From: Spirochaetota bacterium
GTDB lineage: Bacteria; Spirochaetota; Spirochaetia; Treponematales; Treponemataceae
DNA length: 64,000 bases
Reading direction: 5' to 3'
Assembly: GCA_023438065.1 (NCBI GenBank)
Contig: JAEXRH010000012.1
Coordinates: forward strand, 186,001 to 250,000
The translations under genes were made by a program, and so were the position numbers. The notes under the pieces were generated by a model, which ran no database searches, was not told where the DNA came from, and worked only from the letters and a program-made list of their open reading frames with translations. Below, piece after piece: positions 32,866 through 42,895 of the stretch; within the stretch, counting starts at the first letter, position 1; each line of letters opens with the position of its first letter.

Positions 32866-35760
32866 ATGAAAGGCAAGAAAAACGACCTTCCGTCGGTCGA
32901 CACGCGTGAAACCGGCGTTCACGCGATCAACAAGTTGATCGTGAAGGGAGCGCGTGAGCATAACCTCAAGAACATCGACGTCGAGCTTCCCCGTGACAAG
33001 CTGATAGTCATATCGGGCCTTTCGGGCTCGGGGAAAAGCTCCCTGGCGTTCGACACGATCTTCGCCGAGGGCCAGCGGAGATACGTCGAATCCCTTTCCT
33101 CCTACGCGAGGATGTTCCTCGGTCGCATGGACAAACCCGATATCGACTACATTGAAGGGTTGTCCCCTGCCATTTCGATCGAGCAGAAAACGACCCACAG
33201 GAATCCCCGTTCGACCGTCGGCACGGTGACCGAGATATACGACTATTACCGGCTTCTGTTCGCCCGGATCGGGCACCCCCATTGCCCCCAATGCGGCAAG
33301 GAAATCCAGGAGCAGTCCGTCGACCAGATCATCGGGACGATCGTTTCCTGGCCCGAGGGGACGCGGGTGCAGATACTCGCGCCGGTAATCCGCGCGAAAA
33401 AGGGCGAGCACCAGAAGGTGATAACCGACGCCCGGAACGCCGGTTTCGCGCGCGCGCGGGTAGACGGCCTTCTCGTCAATCTCGACGACGAGATCAAGCT
33501 CGACAAGCAGAAGAAGCATACGATCGAGATCGTGGTCGACAGGATCGTCATCAGCGAGGACGTGCGGAAACGGCTCGCGGAGTCCGTCGAAACCGCCCTC
33601 GAGAGCGCGGGCGGCATCATCCTCGTCACGAGACAGGAGAAGGACGGCCCCGAGCTCGAGGTTCTTTTCTCCCAGAAGAACTCGTGCCCGGACTGCGGCA
33701 TCTCGATACCGGAGCTTCAGCCCCGCCTCTTCTCGTTCAACAATCCCTTCGGCGCGTGCCCCGAATGTACCGGTCTCGGCGCGAAGCAGGAGTTCGATCC
33801 CGAACTCATCATTCCCGACAAAAGCCTTTCCTTCGAGGACGGCGGGATCGTCCCGTACAATCCCGACTCCGCCTGGAACCGAAGCCGTTTCGAGGCGCTC
33901 GCGAAAGCCTACAAGTTCTCCCTTTCGACCCCGATAGCGGATCTCCCGAAGAAGATCGTCAACCTCATCCTGTACGGATCCGGCGACGAGGCGATCGATT
34001 TCGTGTACCGGAACCGCGAGGGAACCGGGCACTTCAAGTACCACCAGAGCTGGCCGGGAGTCGTCGCGGACATGAAGCGCCGGTACAACGAGACCTTCTC
34101 CGATTCCCAGAAGGAAAACTACGAGCGGTACATGTCGAACAGGGAATGCGAGCTCTGTCACGGCATGAGGCTCAAGCCGGAGGTTCTCGGGGTCACCGTC
34201 GGCGGGAAGAACATCCACGAGCTCTCGGCGCTTTCGGTCGGCGACTCGATCGAGTTTTTCAAGGGCCTTTCGGTCACCGAGACCGAGACACAGATCGCGG
34301 CGCAGATCCTGAAGGAGATCAACGCGCGCTTGAGCTTCATGAAAAACGTCGGGCTCGATTATCTCACCCTCGAGCGCTCGGCGTCGACGCTTTCGGGCGG
34401 AGAGGCGCAGCGCATCAGGCTCGCGACCCAGATCGGCTCGAGCCTGATCGGGGTTCTCTACATCCTCGACGAGCCCTCGATCGGCCTCCATCAGCGCGAC
34501 AACCAGCGGCTCATCGACACGCTCCTGTATCTCCGCGACCTCGGGAACACCCTCATCGTCGTCGAGCACGACGAGCAGACGTTGCGGACCGCGGACTATA
34601 TCGTCGACCTCGGCCCCGGCGCGGGCGTCCACGGCGGGCACGTCGTCGCGCGGGGCACGCCCGAGGAGGTGATGAAGGTCAAGGAAAGCCTCACCGGGCA
34701 GTACCTCGCCGGAACGCTCCGCATGGACATCCCGAAGGAACGGCGGAAGGGAAACGGGCACTCGATCAAGCTTTCAGGCGTAACCGAGCATAATCTCAAG
34801 GGCGTCGACGTCGAGATCCCGCTCGGGGCCTTCACGTGCATCACCGGTGTCTCCGGCTCGGGCAAATCGACCCTGCTCTCCGACGTCCTTTACCCCGCGA
34901 TCTCGAACGCGGTCATGATGACGAGCCACCCTGAAGGCGCGTACAGGAAGATCACCGGGCTTTCGAACGTCGACAAGGTCATCAACATCGACCAAAGCCC
35001 GATCGGCCGAACTCCGCGCTCGAACCCCGCGACCTACGTCGGCGTCTTTACCGCGATCCGTGACCTTTTCTCGAACCTTCCCGACTCGAAGGCGCGCGGT
35101 TACAAGACCGGGCGTTTCTCCTTCAACGTGAAAGGCGGCCGGTGCGAGCATTGCCAGGGAGACGGCACGATCACTATCGAGATGAACTTCCTTCCCGACG
35201 TCTACATAGCGTGCGACGTCTGCCACGGCAAGAGATTCAACCGGGAGACGCTCGAGGTGCGCTTCAAGGGCAAGAACATCGCCGACGTGCTCGACATGAC
35301 CATAGAGGAGGCGTGCGAGTTCTTCGCCGCGATACCGCAGATTTCGCGCAAGCTCGAGACCCTTGTTTCGGTCGGGCTCGGGTACATCAAGCTCGGACAG
35401 TCGGCGCTCACGCTTTCGGGCGGCGAGGCCCAGCGCGTCAAGCTCGCGAACGAGCTCGCGCGCCGTTCGACCGGCAAGACCGTTTACATCCTCGACGAGC
35501 CGACGACGGGCCTCCATTTCGCGGACGTCAAGCAGCTCATGGAGGTCATCTCGAGGCTCGTCGATCAGGGCAATACCGTCGTGATGATCGAGCACAATCT
35601 CGACGTCATCCTCCAGGCGGACAATATCGTTGACCTCGGCCCCGAAGGCGGCGTGCGCGGCGGTACCGTCGTCGCCGTCGGAACGCCCGAGGAGATCGCT
35701 TACGCGAAAGGTTCATACACCGGACAATACGTCAGGGAAATGCTGGAACGCGATAGATGA
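32866..35760 (+). CDS. uvrA: Excinuclease ABC subunit A
   Basis: Damage-recognition ATPase of nucleotide excision repair. 964 residues from ATG 32866; an in-frame TTG at 32830 lies in the -35 box and is rejected. Two ABC modules: first Walker A GLSGSGKSS near 49-57, second GVSGSGKST near 660; both signature motifs (STLSGGEAQR, LTLSGGEAQR) and Walker B segments (LYILDEPSIGL, VYILDEPTTGL) are present. Cys pairs for zinc modules occur at CPQC, CPDC/CPEC and CEHC/CDVC. It overlaps the next gene by four bases. Confidence 0.97.
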   Translation: MKGKKNDLPSVDTRETGVHAINKLIVKGAREHNLKNIDVELPRDKLIVISGLSGSGKSSLAFDTIFAEGQRRYVESLSSYARMFLGRMDKPDIDYIEGLSPAISIEQKTTHRNPRSTVGTVTEIYDYYRLLFARIGHPHCPQCGKEIQEQSVDQIIGTIVSWPEGTRVQILAPVIRAKKGEHQKVITDARNAGFARARVDGLLVNLDDEIKLDKQKKHTIEIVVDRIVISEDVRKRLAESVETALESAGGIILVTRQEKDGPELEVLFSQKNSCPDCGISIPELQPRLFSFNNPFGACPECTGLGAKQEFDPELIIPDKSLSFEDGGIVPYNPDSAWNRSRFEALAKAYKFSLSTPIADLPKKIVNLILYGSGDEAIDFVYRNREGTGHFKYHQSWPGVVADMKRRYNETFSDSQKENYERYMSNRECELCHGMRLKPEVLGVTVGGKNIHELSALSVGDSIEFFKGLSVTETETQIAAQILKEINARLSFMKNVGLDYLTLERSASTLSGGEAQRIRLATQIGSSLIGVLYILDEPSIGLHQRDNQRLIDTLLYLRDLGNTLIVVEHDEQTLRTADYIVDLGPGAGVHGGHVVARGTPEEVMKVKESLTGQYLAGTLRMDIPKERRKGNGHSIKLSGVTEHNLKGVDVEIPLGAFTCITGVSGSGKSTLLSDVLYPAISNAVMMTSHPEGAYRKITGLSNVDKVINIDQSPIGRTPRSNPATYVGVFTAIRDLFSNLPDSKARGYKTGRFSFNVKGGRCEHCQGDGTITIEMNFLPDVYIACDVCHGKRFNRETLEVRFKGKNIADVLDMTIEEACEFFAAIPQISRKLETLVSVGLGYIKLGQSALTLSGGEAQRVKLANELARRSTGKTVYILDEPTTGLHFADVKQLMEVISRLVDQGNTVVMIEHNLDVILQADNIVDLGPEGGVRGGTVVAVGTPEEIAYAKGSYTGQYVREMLERDR

Positions 35761-38700
35761 TCCATCCGCGACGCCTTATCGCGACGATCCTCATCTCGCT
35801 CGCGGCGTACGCCGTTCTCGCCGAGGACGCGACGAACGCGATCCCGAATGGAGACGACGGAAGGCCCGTCGCCGGGGATACGAGGGAAACCGACGCGAAG
35901 CCGGCCGATCCCGCCCCGACCGTCGAGGGCGGCGAGGGCGGCGAGGGCGCGCCGGTCGACGCGATCCCGAAAGACGCCGAAATCAAGCGTAAAAAAACGA
36001 GGAAAGTCCCGGCGAATGAACGGGGGAACCCGGCGGCCAAGAAGGAGCGGGTCGTCGAGATCAAGTCGGCGCGATCGACCGAATACGTGAAGGAGGACGG
36101 GTCTTTGTCGGAGGGGACGACCGAGTTCGTCAAGCTTTCCGGCGACGTCGTCATAGAGGTATCGGAAGGAGCCTCAAAGTCGACGATAAGCGCCGACGAG
36201 ATCCTCTATAACAAGTCCCGCGATACCCTTGAGGCGCGCGGCAACGTGCGCTATTTGCATTCGAGCGGCAAAAGCGGGGGAGAGGAGTTCGTCGGCGAAG
36301 CCCTCCTTTTCAACGTCGAGAAGCAGGAGGGCGTTTTTCTCAAGGGCGCCATGAAGCAGGACACCGGTAAAAAATCGAGCGATCCGTACATCGTCCACGC
36401 CGAGGTGACGGGACGGGACTCAAGCTCCGCGATCGCGTTCAAGAAGGGCGTCCTGACTACCTGCGACGAGGAAGACCCTCATTGGGCGATACGGGCCTCG
36501 CGCATCTGGCTGCTTCCCGGAAACGAGATCGCCATCCTTAACGGCGTATTCTTCATCGGGCCGCTTCCCGTCTTTTACATTCCCTTTTTTTACTATCCCG
36601 CTGACGAGATGATCATCCACCCGGTGTTCGGATACCGAAACCGCGAGGGGTATTTCGTCCAGACGACTACCTATCTCTACGGACGCAAGCCGCTCGACAC
36701 GGTAAAGAAGGGAGAGGAGAATTCGTTCGCCAACTTCATGCAGGGCGACACCCTCAAGGAGCAGGAACGCCACGGTCTCTTCCTGAAGAACCTGCCCGAG
36801 GACGCGAGCGGAAATACCCGCGATTACCTCAAGATCATGGTGGACGGGTACTCGGGGCTCGGCGCGGCGGTGGGCGTCGCGGGCTCGTTCTCGACCGACA
36901 GTTATCTGAAGTCTCTTTCTTTCTCGACCATGCTCGGCTTCTCGAGGACGCTCTACGCGCCCGCCTCCGGGCTCAAGTACTCGACCTATGATTCCTCGGG
37001 GCAGCAAAATTACAACGAGAGCCAACTCTTCGGCAACGAGATGCCTTTTCGATATCGCAACGATTTCACCATGAACGTCGACAAATCCCCGGTGAGCGCG
37101 AGCCTTTCGCTTCCCCTCGTCTCGGATCAGGAATTCAAGGATGACTTCCAGGACCGTTCGGAAAACCTGAACTGGTTCAAGCTTTTGACGCAACAGGACA
37201 AGCTTTCGGAGGGAACGGACACGAGCGACGAGACGACGTACGCCTGGAATTTTACCGCGGCCGTAACGCCGAACATGGGCTTCGCGAATCCCTGGCTCAC
37301 GACGGCCTCGATAACGAGCCTTTCCACGACCCTTACCTTCAACTCGAAGACGAACGCCTCTCTTTCCGGCGAGGAACTCGCATACGCGCCGGGAAAGACC
37401 TTTTTCTATCCGGAAATCCTCAAGCAGACGGTAAAGCTTTCGTTCGCCGGAAAGATATTCGATTCCGCGGGTACCGCCCCGAAGGCGAAAGAAGGCAAGG
37501 CCGTGGAGACGGGTACGCTCACGAATCCGTTCAAGGATACCGAGGCGGGTAAGGGCGCGCTCGATACGGAGGGCGACAAGACGGATGATGCTGTCGGTGC
37601 GGATAAGCCGACAGATGGCGATTCGGGCAAGAACACTGAAAAGGAAAAGAGCGCGGTCTCCGCTGCCGATTTCATGGCCAAGGGAGGAACCGCCCTCGTT
37701 CCGTCGCCGAAGATCGCGACAAGCGCGTTCTCGGTAACCTGGGGTTTCACGCCGACCCTGACGATGGAAAATCGCTACGATCCTTCGCAATGGAACGCGC
37801 CCGATGATATCGACTGGAATTCCTTTTCGTCACAATACTATCAGTTCGATTCCGCGACGCAACTCCTTCAAAAATACTCCTATGACGACGACTTCGTCCT
37901 CGCAACCTCATCGTTCGACCTTACGAGCACCAAGCAGGACCACACGAGACTCTCGGGCCCGAATTACGATACCGACCAGGAAATCGAGGCGGTCAGGCTC
38001 GCGGACTACAAGGCGACCACGTACAAACTCTCGACGACCGAAGGCGTTCGCGTGATTCCGTTTAACCGAAACCCGTTCCTCAAGCCGATATCGGCGTCAT
38101 GGGACTTCACGGGCGCGCTCGCGAGGAACGTGTTCGACGGAACTGCCGCGAACCCGAGCTGGAAAACCGAAACATTCAAATGGGACGAGGATCACATAGA
38201 CAAGCATACGGCGACGTTCGTGCTTGGCGTCGCGCCGGGTAATTATGAGCAAAAGATAACCCTGACGAGTAACCTTCCCCCCTTGCTTGAGTCCTACACC
38301 GGGGCGGCGAACATGTCCTGGCGATACGGAACGGTTACCATGACGACGAGACTCTATGAGAAAAGCGTTGAGGACAAAACATGGATGTGGGATCCTTTCT
38401 CGACGGTCGTCGCGTGGAAGCTCCCGCTCGGCGTGACGCTCGGTCAGGAATACGTTTACGACATCAAGAATCACGAACCGTCGCGGCTTAATCTCACCGG
38501 CGCCGTCGGGCCTTTTTCGCTTTTCTATACGCTCACGAATACCATACCGTACCGGCTCAGCGAATCGGGATGGGTGCTCGAAGGAAACGATAATCAGTTC
38601 ATCCCGACGGCAATGGGCTTCACCTTCAACAACTCGTCGAAGCCGCTCAAGGTGTATTCCTGGAAGAACCGGTTCGCCCTTCAGGCGACGCTCGAATCGA

Positions 38701-39185
38701 ACCTGAAGTTCGACCTGAACCGCCTTACCGAGAGCTCCTTCGACTTCAAGCCGCGGCTCACGCTGAAGCTATCCGATTTTCTCGATTTGTCGTTCTCCTC
38801 GACGAGCTCGAACGAGGTTATCGCGCGGTATTTCCAGGATTGGATGGATCTTCCCGCGCCGTTGCCCGGCGAGAGGAACATCGGGAAGGATCTCCTGAAC
38901 TCGTTCAATTTCTTCGACAGGGGAAAACGCGAGCAAAGCGGTTTCAAGTTGAAGTCGCTTACTCTCGGCATTACCCATTATCTCCATGACTGGACCGCCA
39001 CGCTCGACACGACCGTGGCCCCCGAGCTGAAGGCGGACGGCAACCGGTATTATTACGAGTTCATACCGACGGTGAAATTCGTCGTGTCCTGGAAACCGAT
39101 TTCGGACATCAAGACGACGGTAAAGTCGGAGGAGAGCGTGTTCTCGCTCAATACCACGAACGACGAGACCGAGACGACTCAATGA
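35757..39185 (+). CDS. OstA/LptD-like outer-membrane protein
   Basis: 1142 residues. Signal peptide (about 1-22), a Pro/Gly/Glu-rich spacer (24-80), an OstA-like beta-jellyroll region (about 120-250: GDVVIEVSEG, EARGNVRYL, LFNVEKQEGVFLKGA), the LptD transition phrase GPLPVFYIPFFYYPADE near 263-281, then a long segment rich in alternating beta strands typical of a barrel. A low-complexity acidic Lys/Asp/Gly insert runs about 578-640. LptD inserts LPS into the outer membrane; Treponema-type spirochaetes lack LPS, so the cargo here is unknown. ATGA overlap with uvrA. Confidence 0.75.
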   Translation: MIHPRRLIATILISLAAYAVLAEDATNAIPNGDDGRPVAGDTRETDAKPADPAPTVEGGEGGEGAPVDAIPKDAEIKRKKTRKVPANERGNPAAKKERVVEIKSARSTEYVKEDGSLSEGTTEFVKLSGDVVIEVSEGASKSTISADEILYNKSRDTLEARGNVRYLHSSGKSGGEEFVGEALLFNVEKQEGVFLKGAMKQDTGKKSSDPYIVHAEVTGRDSSSAIAFKKGVLTTCDEEDPHWAIRASRIWLLPGNEIAILNGVFFIGPLPVFYIPFFYYPADEMIIHPVFGYRNREGYFVQTTTYLYGRKPLDTVKKGEENSFANFMQGDTLKEQERHGLFLKNLPEDASGNTRDYLKIMVDGYSGLGAAVGVAGSFSTDSYLKSLSFSTMLGFSRTLYAPASGLKYSTYDSSGQQNYNESQLFGNEMPFRYRNDFTMNVDKSPVSASLSLPLVSDQEFKDDFQDRSENLNWFKLLTQQDKLSEGTDTSDETTYAWNFTAAVTPNMGFANPWLTTASITSLSTTLTFNSKTNASLSGEELAYAPGKTFFYPEILKQTVKLSFAGKIFDSAGTAPKAKEGKAVETGTLTNPFKDTEAGKGALDTEGDKTDDAVGADKPTDGDSGKNTEKEKSAVSAADFMAKGGTALVPSPKIATSAFSVTWGFTPTLTMENRYDPSQWNAPDDIDWNSFSSQYYQFDSATQLLQKYSYDDDFVLATSSFDLTSTKQDHTRLSGPNYDTDQEIEAVRLADYKATTYKLSTTEGVRVIPFNRNPFLKPISASWDFTGALARNVFDGTAANPSWKTETFKWDEDHIDKHTATFVLGVAPGNYEQKITLTSNLPPLLESYTGAANMSWRYGTVTMTTRLYEKSVEDKTWMWDPFSTVVAWKLPLGVTLGQEYVYDIKNHEPSRLNLTGAVGPFSLFYTLTNTIPYRLSESGWVLEGNDNQFIPTAMGFTFNNSSKPLKVYSWKNRFALQATLESNLKFDLNRLTESSFDFKPRLTLKLSDFLDLSFSSTSSNEVIARYFQDWMDLPAPLPGERNIGKDLLNSFNFFDRGKREQSGFKLKSLTLGITHYLHDWTATLDTTVAPELKADGNRYYYEFIPTVKFVVSWKPISDIKTTVKSEESVFSLNTTNDETETTQ

Positions 39186-39193
39186 CGCGCCGC

Positions 39194-39223
39194 TTGACGG
39201 TTTTCGTCTCTTGTATGTACACT
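39194..39223 (+). promoter_or_regulatory. Promoter of the phoH operon
   Basis: TTGACG at 39194-39199, 18-bp spacer, TACACT at 39218-39223; predicted start near 39230, close to an AAGGGG ribosome site for the TTG start of phoH. Confidence 0.6.
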
Positions 39224-39241
39224 TGAGCGGAAGGGGTTTAC

Positions 39242-40186
39242 TTGGATAACGGATATACCATTGTGGTGGGAGATCGCGACATGCTGTCGGTTCTCTGCGG
39301 CGTCAACGACGGGAATTTACGCGCCATAGAGGACTACCTCGGGGCGCCGGTGGTAACGCGGGGAAACGAGCTTACCATCGCGTCGAGCGACGCCGAAAAA
39401 TGCCGGAAATTCCAGAACCTCGTTGACACGATACTGGGCGATGAACGGCTTAATTGCCCGTCGCCCGAGATGATCGAGTCGGTCATCGCGGGCCTCGAGG
39501 CGCGCGACGAGGCGTTCTTTATCGATTCGTGCATCGAAATCCCCCATAGCACGCGGCGCATTTTCCCGAAGTCGGCCAGGCAGGCGGAGCTCATTCAACG
39601 TCTGCGTCGGCATGAAGTCGTTTTTTGCCTCGGTCCGGCCGGGACCGGAAAAACCTTTCTCGCCATCGCCGAGGCCCTCAGGCTCGTGCTCTCGAGAAAC
39701 GTCCGCAAGATCGTGCTGACCCGACCGGTCGTCGAGGCCGGCGAAAGCCTCGGCTTCCTTCCCGGCGACCTCGAGCAGAAGATCAATCCGTATCTGAGGC
39801 CCCTCTACGACGCCATGGAGACCCTCGTGTCCCCGGAGACGCTGAGGAGAATGGACGATTCCTCCATGATCGAGATCGCCCCGCTCGCGTACATGCGCGG
39901 AAGGAGCATCGAGAACGCGGTAATCATCCTTGACGAGGCGCAAAACGCGACGCGCGAGCAGATGAAGATGTTCCTGACGAGGCTCGGTTCGGGCTCGCGC
40001 GCGATAATCACGGGCGATCCCTCGCAGGTAGACCTTCCCGGCAGGGTCGAGTCGGGACTCGCGCACGCGGTCAGCGTGCTGGGTAGCATTCCGGAGATCG
40101 CCATAATCAGGCTCGAAACCGGCGACGTGGTGAGAAACTCGCTGGTGAGGAAGATAGTGCAGGCATATGAACAAGAAAAGAAATAA
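39242..40186 (+). CDS. phoH: PhoH-like P-loop ATPase
   Basis: 314-residue PhoH/YbeZ-type ATPase. Start TTG 39242, with AAGGGG upstream. An N-terminal KH-like part (VVGDRDMLSVLCGVND to about 100) precedes the P-loop domain: Walker A GPAGTGKT near 133-140, LTRPVVEAGESLGFLPGD, PLAYMRGR, Walker B VIILDEAQN and the terminal RNSLVRKIVQAY. The family is linked to RNA metabolism and usually sits beside ybeY, as here (two genes downstream). It overlaps the 7TM-HD gene by 20 bases. Confidence 0.94.
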   Translation: MDNGYTIVVGDRDMLSVLCGVNDGNLRAIEDYLGAPVVTRGNELTIASSDAEKCRKFQNLVDTILGDERLNCPSPEMIESVIAGLEARDEAFFIDSCIEIPHSTRRIFPKSARQAELIQRLRRHEVVFCLGPAGTGKTFLAIAEALRLVLSRNVRKIVLTRPVVEAGESLGFLPGDLEQKINPYLRPLYDAMETLVSPETLRRMDDSSMIEIAPLAYMRGRSIENAVIILDEAQNATREQMKMFLTRLGSGSRAIITGDPSQVDLPGRVESGLAHAVSVLGSIPEIAIIRLETGDVVRNSLVRKIVQAYEQEKK

Positions 40187-42428
40187 CCTTCCCGGGACCC
40201 ATCTCGTCCTGCGGTTGTACGATTACGCGAGGGAGAAGTCGGGTTTCCTGGTCCTCCTCTCGGCGGCGTTCGCGGTGATCGTCGTCGCGACCTACTTCAG
40301 TTTCATGGAAGTCAACGGCTTCAGGCAGCTTGACCTGGCCGAGTTCGAGGTCGGCAAGGTTGCCGACCGCGATATCGTGGCGGGCAGGGAGCTTTCCCTC
40401 GTCGACGAGAGCGCGACCCGCATCAGGCGCGACGCGCGGCAACGGCTCGTTTCCGCGGTGTTCCGGTACGATCGCGAACGTTCAGAATCGATGGTGAGGG
40501 AATATACCTCCTTCGTCGGGTATCTCGAGAAAATCATGCAAACCTCGTCGTCCCCGAGCCAGTTTCTCCTGGAGACCCAGCAGGAATATCCCGGCGTGCT
40601 CGACAAGAACCTCATCCGGAACCTCTACAGCTCTCCCGACCGGGCGGGGATTCTCTCCATCTCGCAGACCGTGTTCAAGCAGATCGTCAGCGAGGGCGTC
40701 GCCGAATTCCCCGACGAGGGGATGGAGAAATTCAACCAGGGAGACGTGGAGCTCGTTCGCTGGAAAAACGACCGACAGGAACGGATCGAGGTACCGAAGG
40801 ATACGCTCCTGACGATGGCCGAGGTGAAGCTCCGCGTGGCGAACAGCCTCGCCCTCATGAAGAAGTCCCCCGCGATGGCCGAGACGATTTACGCGCTCAT
40901 CAGGCCTTTCCTCGGCGTGAACGTGGTGTACCAGACCGAGGAAAGCGAGTCGAAACTCGATGCCGCGATAAAGCAGGTCCCCCCCGTTCTCATGGTCATA
41001 CAGAAGGGCCAGCGCATCATCAAGCGCGGTTTTATCATCACCGAGGAAAACTACCGGCAGCTCGAGGGTCTCGCGAGCTCCGGGCTTTTCGTCGACGTAA
41101 GGCACTTCGCCGGTACGATTCTCGTTCTGCTCTCGATTCTCGTCATGGCTTTTTACGTCTTTTCGGCCTCGGGCGGCGGCCCGGTTCTTGAGTTCAAGAA
41201 CGTTTTTTTGCTTACGCTGTCGTTCCTGATAGAGTACCTCATCGTGCTCGCCACGGGACGGTTCGCGCCTTTCGCCCTGCCGCTCGACCACGCGGTGATC
41301 ATCCCCGCGGCGATGCTTTCCATGCTCGTTACCGTTCTCGTCGGCCAGCGCGCGGCCGTTCTCATGGCGTTCGTGTCCTCGCTCGGCGTCCTTTGCGCCT
41401 CCGATTTCGCCCTCGCGACCGCGCTCTTCGTGCTTCTTTCCTCCATCGCGGGTGTCGGCGTCATGCGCATGACGGGCAAGCGGATCGACCTCGTTAAATC
41501 GGCCTGCGTCCTCGCGGTCATCAATCCCGCGATTACCGCGATCATCTTCGTCGCGATGCCGGGCACGTACCGGGACCCGTCATTCGCGCTCGTCGGTTCC
41601 GCGATAAACGGCTTCATGAGCGGCATACTCGTGCTCGGCTTCCTTCCGATCCTCGAGTCCACGCTCAATACCTCCACGAGCTTCAGGCTCATGGAGTTCT
41701 CCGACCTCAACTCGCCGATCATGAAGAAGATGCTGCTGTCGATATCGGGCACCTACAATCACTCGATAATGGTCGCGACGCTCGCCGAAAGCGCGTGCTG
41801 CGAGATCGGGGCCGATCCCCTGCTCGCGCGCGTGGGGGCGTACTACCACGATATAGGGAAGATGGACCAGAGCGAGTATTTCGTCGAGAACCAGCTCGAC
41901 TACAACAAACACCTCGACCTCAATCCGCGGCTCTCGGCGACCGTCATACGGAGCCACGTGAAGCAGGGCGTCGAGAAAGCCCGCGCGCTGAGGCTGCCGA
42001 AGCAGGTTATCGACATCATAGCGGAACATCACGGGAACAGCGTGATCTCGTATTTTTACAACGAGGCGAAGAAGCTCAACGACTCGGTCAATCCCGAGGA
42101 TTTCACGTACCCGGGAAACCCGCCGAGGAGCAAGGAGTCGGCCGTCGTGATGCTCGCCGACGTCGTCGAGGCCGCGTGCAGGACGCTCGATAAGCCGTCG
42201 GTTCCGCGCCTGGAGCGTTTCATCGGCGAGCTCGTCGCGAAGAAGATCGAGACGAATCAGCTCGAGAATTCCGATCTGACCTTTCGCGACATCGACATAA
42301 TCAAGAAAACCTTCGTGAACATTCTCGCGGGCTATTATCACTCGCGGATCGAGTACCCGAACCAGAAAGACCCCGACGCGCAGGAAACCGCTACCCGCGA
42401 GGGCGCGCTCAAAGGAAAGAAAGTATGA
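40167..42428 (+). CDS. 7TM-HD phosphodiesterase (PgpH-like)
   Basis: 753 residues. One helix near 27-48, an extracytoplasmic domain of about 250 residues (7TMR-HDED type), seven membrane helices about 310-500, then a cytoplasmic HD domain with GTYNHSIMVATLAE near 528-541 and the metal pair in YYHDIGK near 557-563. PgpH proteins of this build hydrolyse cyclic di-AMP. Substrate is inferred from family architecture. Placement between phoH and ybeY is widespread. The start overlaps phoH, and the stop overlaps ybeY (ATGA). Confidence 0.9.
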   Translation: MNKKRNNLPGTHLVLRLYDYAREKSGFLVLLSAAFAVIVVATYFSFMEVNGFRQLDLAEFEVGKVADRDIVAGRELSLVDESATRIRRDARQRLVSAVFRYDRERSESMVREYTSFVGYLEKIMQTSSSPSQFLLETQQEYPGVLDKNLIRNLYSSPDRAGILSISQTVFKQIVSEGVAEFPDEGMEKFNQGDVELVRWKNDRQERIEVPKDTLLTMAEVKLRVANSLALMKKSPAMAETIYALIRPFLGVNVVYQTEESESKLDAAIKQVPPVLMVIQKGQRIIKRGFIITEENYRQLEGLASSGLFVDVRHFAGTILVLLSILVMAFYVFSASGGGPVLEFKNVFLLTLSFLIEYLIVLATGRFAPFALPLDHAVIIPAAMLSMLVTVLVGQRAAVLMAFVSSLGVLCASDFALATALFVLLSSIAGVGVMRMTGKRIDLVKSACVLAVINPAITAIIFVAMPGTYRDPSFALVGSAINGFMSGILVLGFLPILESTLNTSTSFRLMEFSDLNSPIMKKMLLSISGTYNHSIMVATLAESACCEIGADPLLARVGAYYHDIGKMDQSEYFVENQLDYNKHLDLNPRLSATVIRSHVKQGVEKARALRLPKQVIDIIAEHHGNSVISYFYNEAKKLNDSVNPEDFTYPGNPPRSKESAVVMLADVVEAACRTLDKPSVPRLERFIGELVAKKIETNQLENSDLTFRDIDIIKKTFVNILAGYYHSRIEYPNQKDPDAQETATREGALKGKKV

Positions 42429-42889
42429 GTAACAGGATTGTCATTGATTGCGAGGAGGGGATGACTCCTCCCCCGTGGATGGATCGGGTTTCGCCGTTCG
42501 TGGAACGCGTTCTCGAGAGGCTCGACATCGACAACTGGGAGCTCTCGGTGCTGTTCTGCCGCGATCCGTTCATCGCGAATCTCAACAAGCAGTATCGCGA
42601 TATCGACGGACCGACCGACGTGCTGTCGTTCGAGCAGGGCGACGAATACGTGGACGACGCGGAAGTGACCTGGTTCAACGCGGGTGACATCGTCATATGC
42701 CTCGACGCGCTCAAGAGAAACGCGGGCGATTTCGCCGTCCCCGAGGACGAGGAGCTCAAGCGGCTGCTCGTGCACGGCATATTGCATCTCGACGGCATGG
42801 ATCACGAAGACAACTCGCCGGAGCAGGAAATGCTCCAGTTTCAGGAGCATATGCTCGCGGGTTTTACCGACCTGCGAATACAGGGGTAA
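42425..42889 (+). CDS. ybeY: Endoribonuclease YbeY
   Basis: 154-residue zinc-dependent RNase for 16S rRNA 3'-end maturation and ribosome quality control. The signature HGILHLDGMDH lies at 117-127, giving three His ligands; TDVLSF near 60 is the other conserved block. Overlaps the 7TM-HD gene by four bases, and corC follows six bases later. The order phoH-7TM-HD-ybeY-corC is a known bacterial cluster. Confidence 0.96.
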   Translation: MSNRIVIDCEEGMTPPPWMDRVSPFVERVLERLDIDNWELSVLFCRDPFIANLNKQYRDIDGPTDVLSFEQGDEYVDDAEVTWFNAGDIVICLDALKRNAGDFAVPEDEELKRLLVHGILHLDGMDHEDNSPEQEMLQFQEHMLAGFTDLRIQG

Positions 42890-42895
42890 GGGAGC

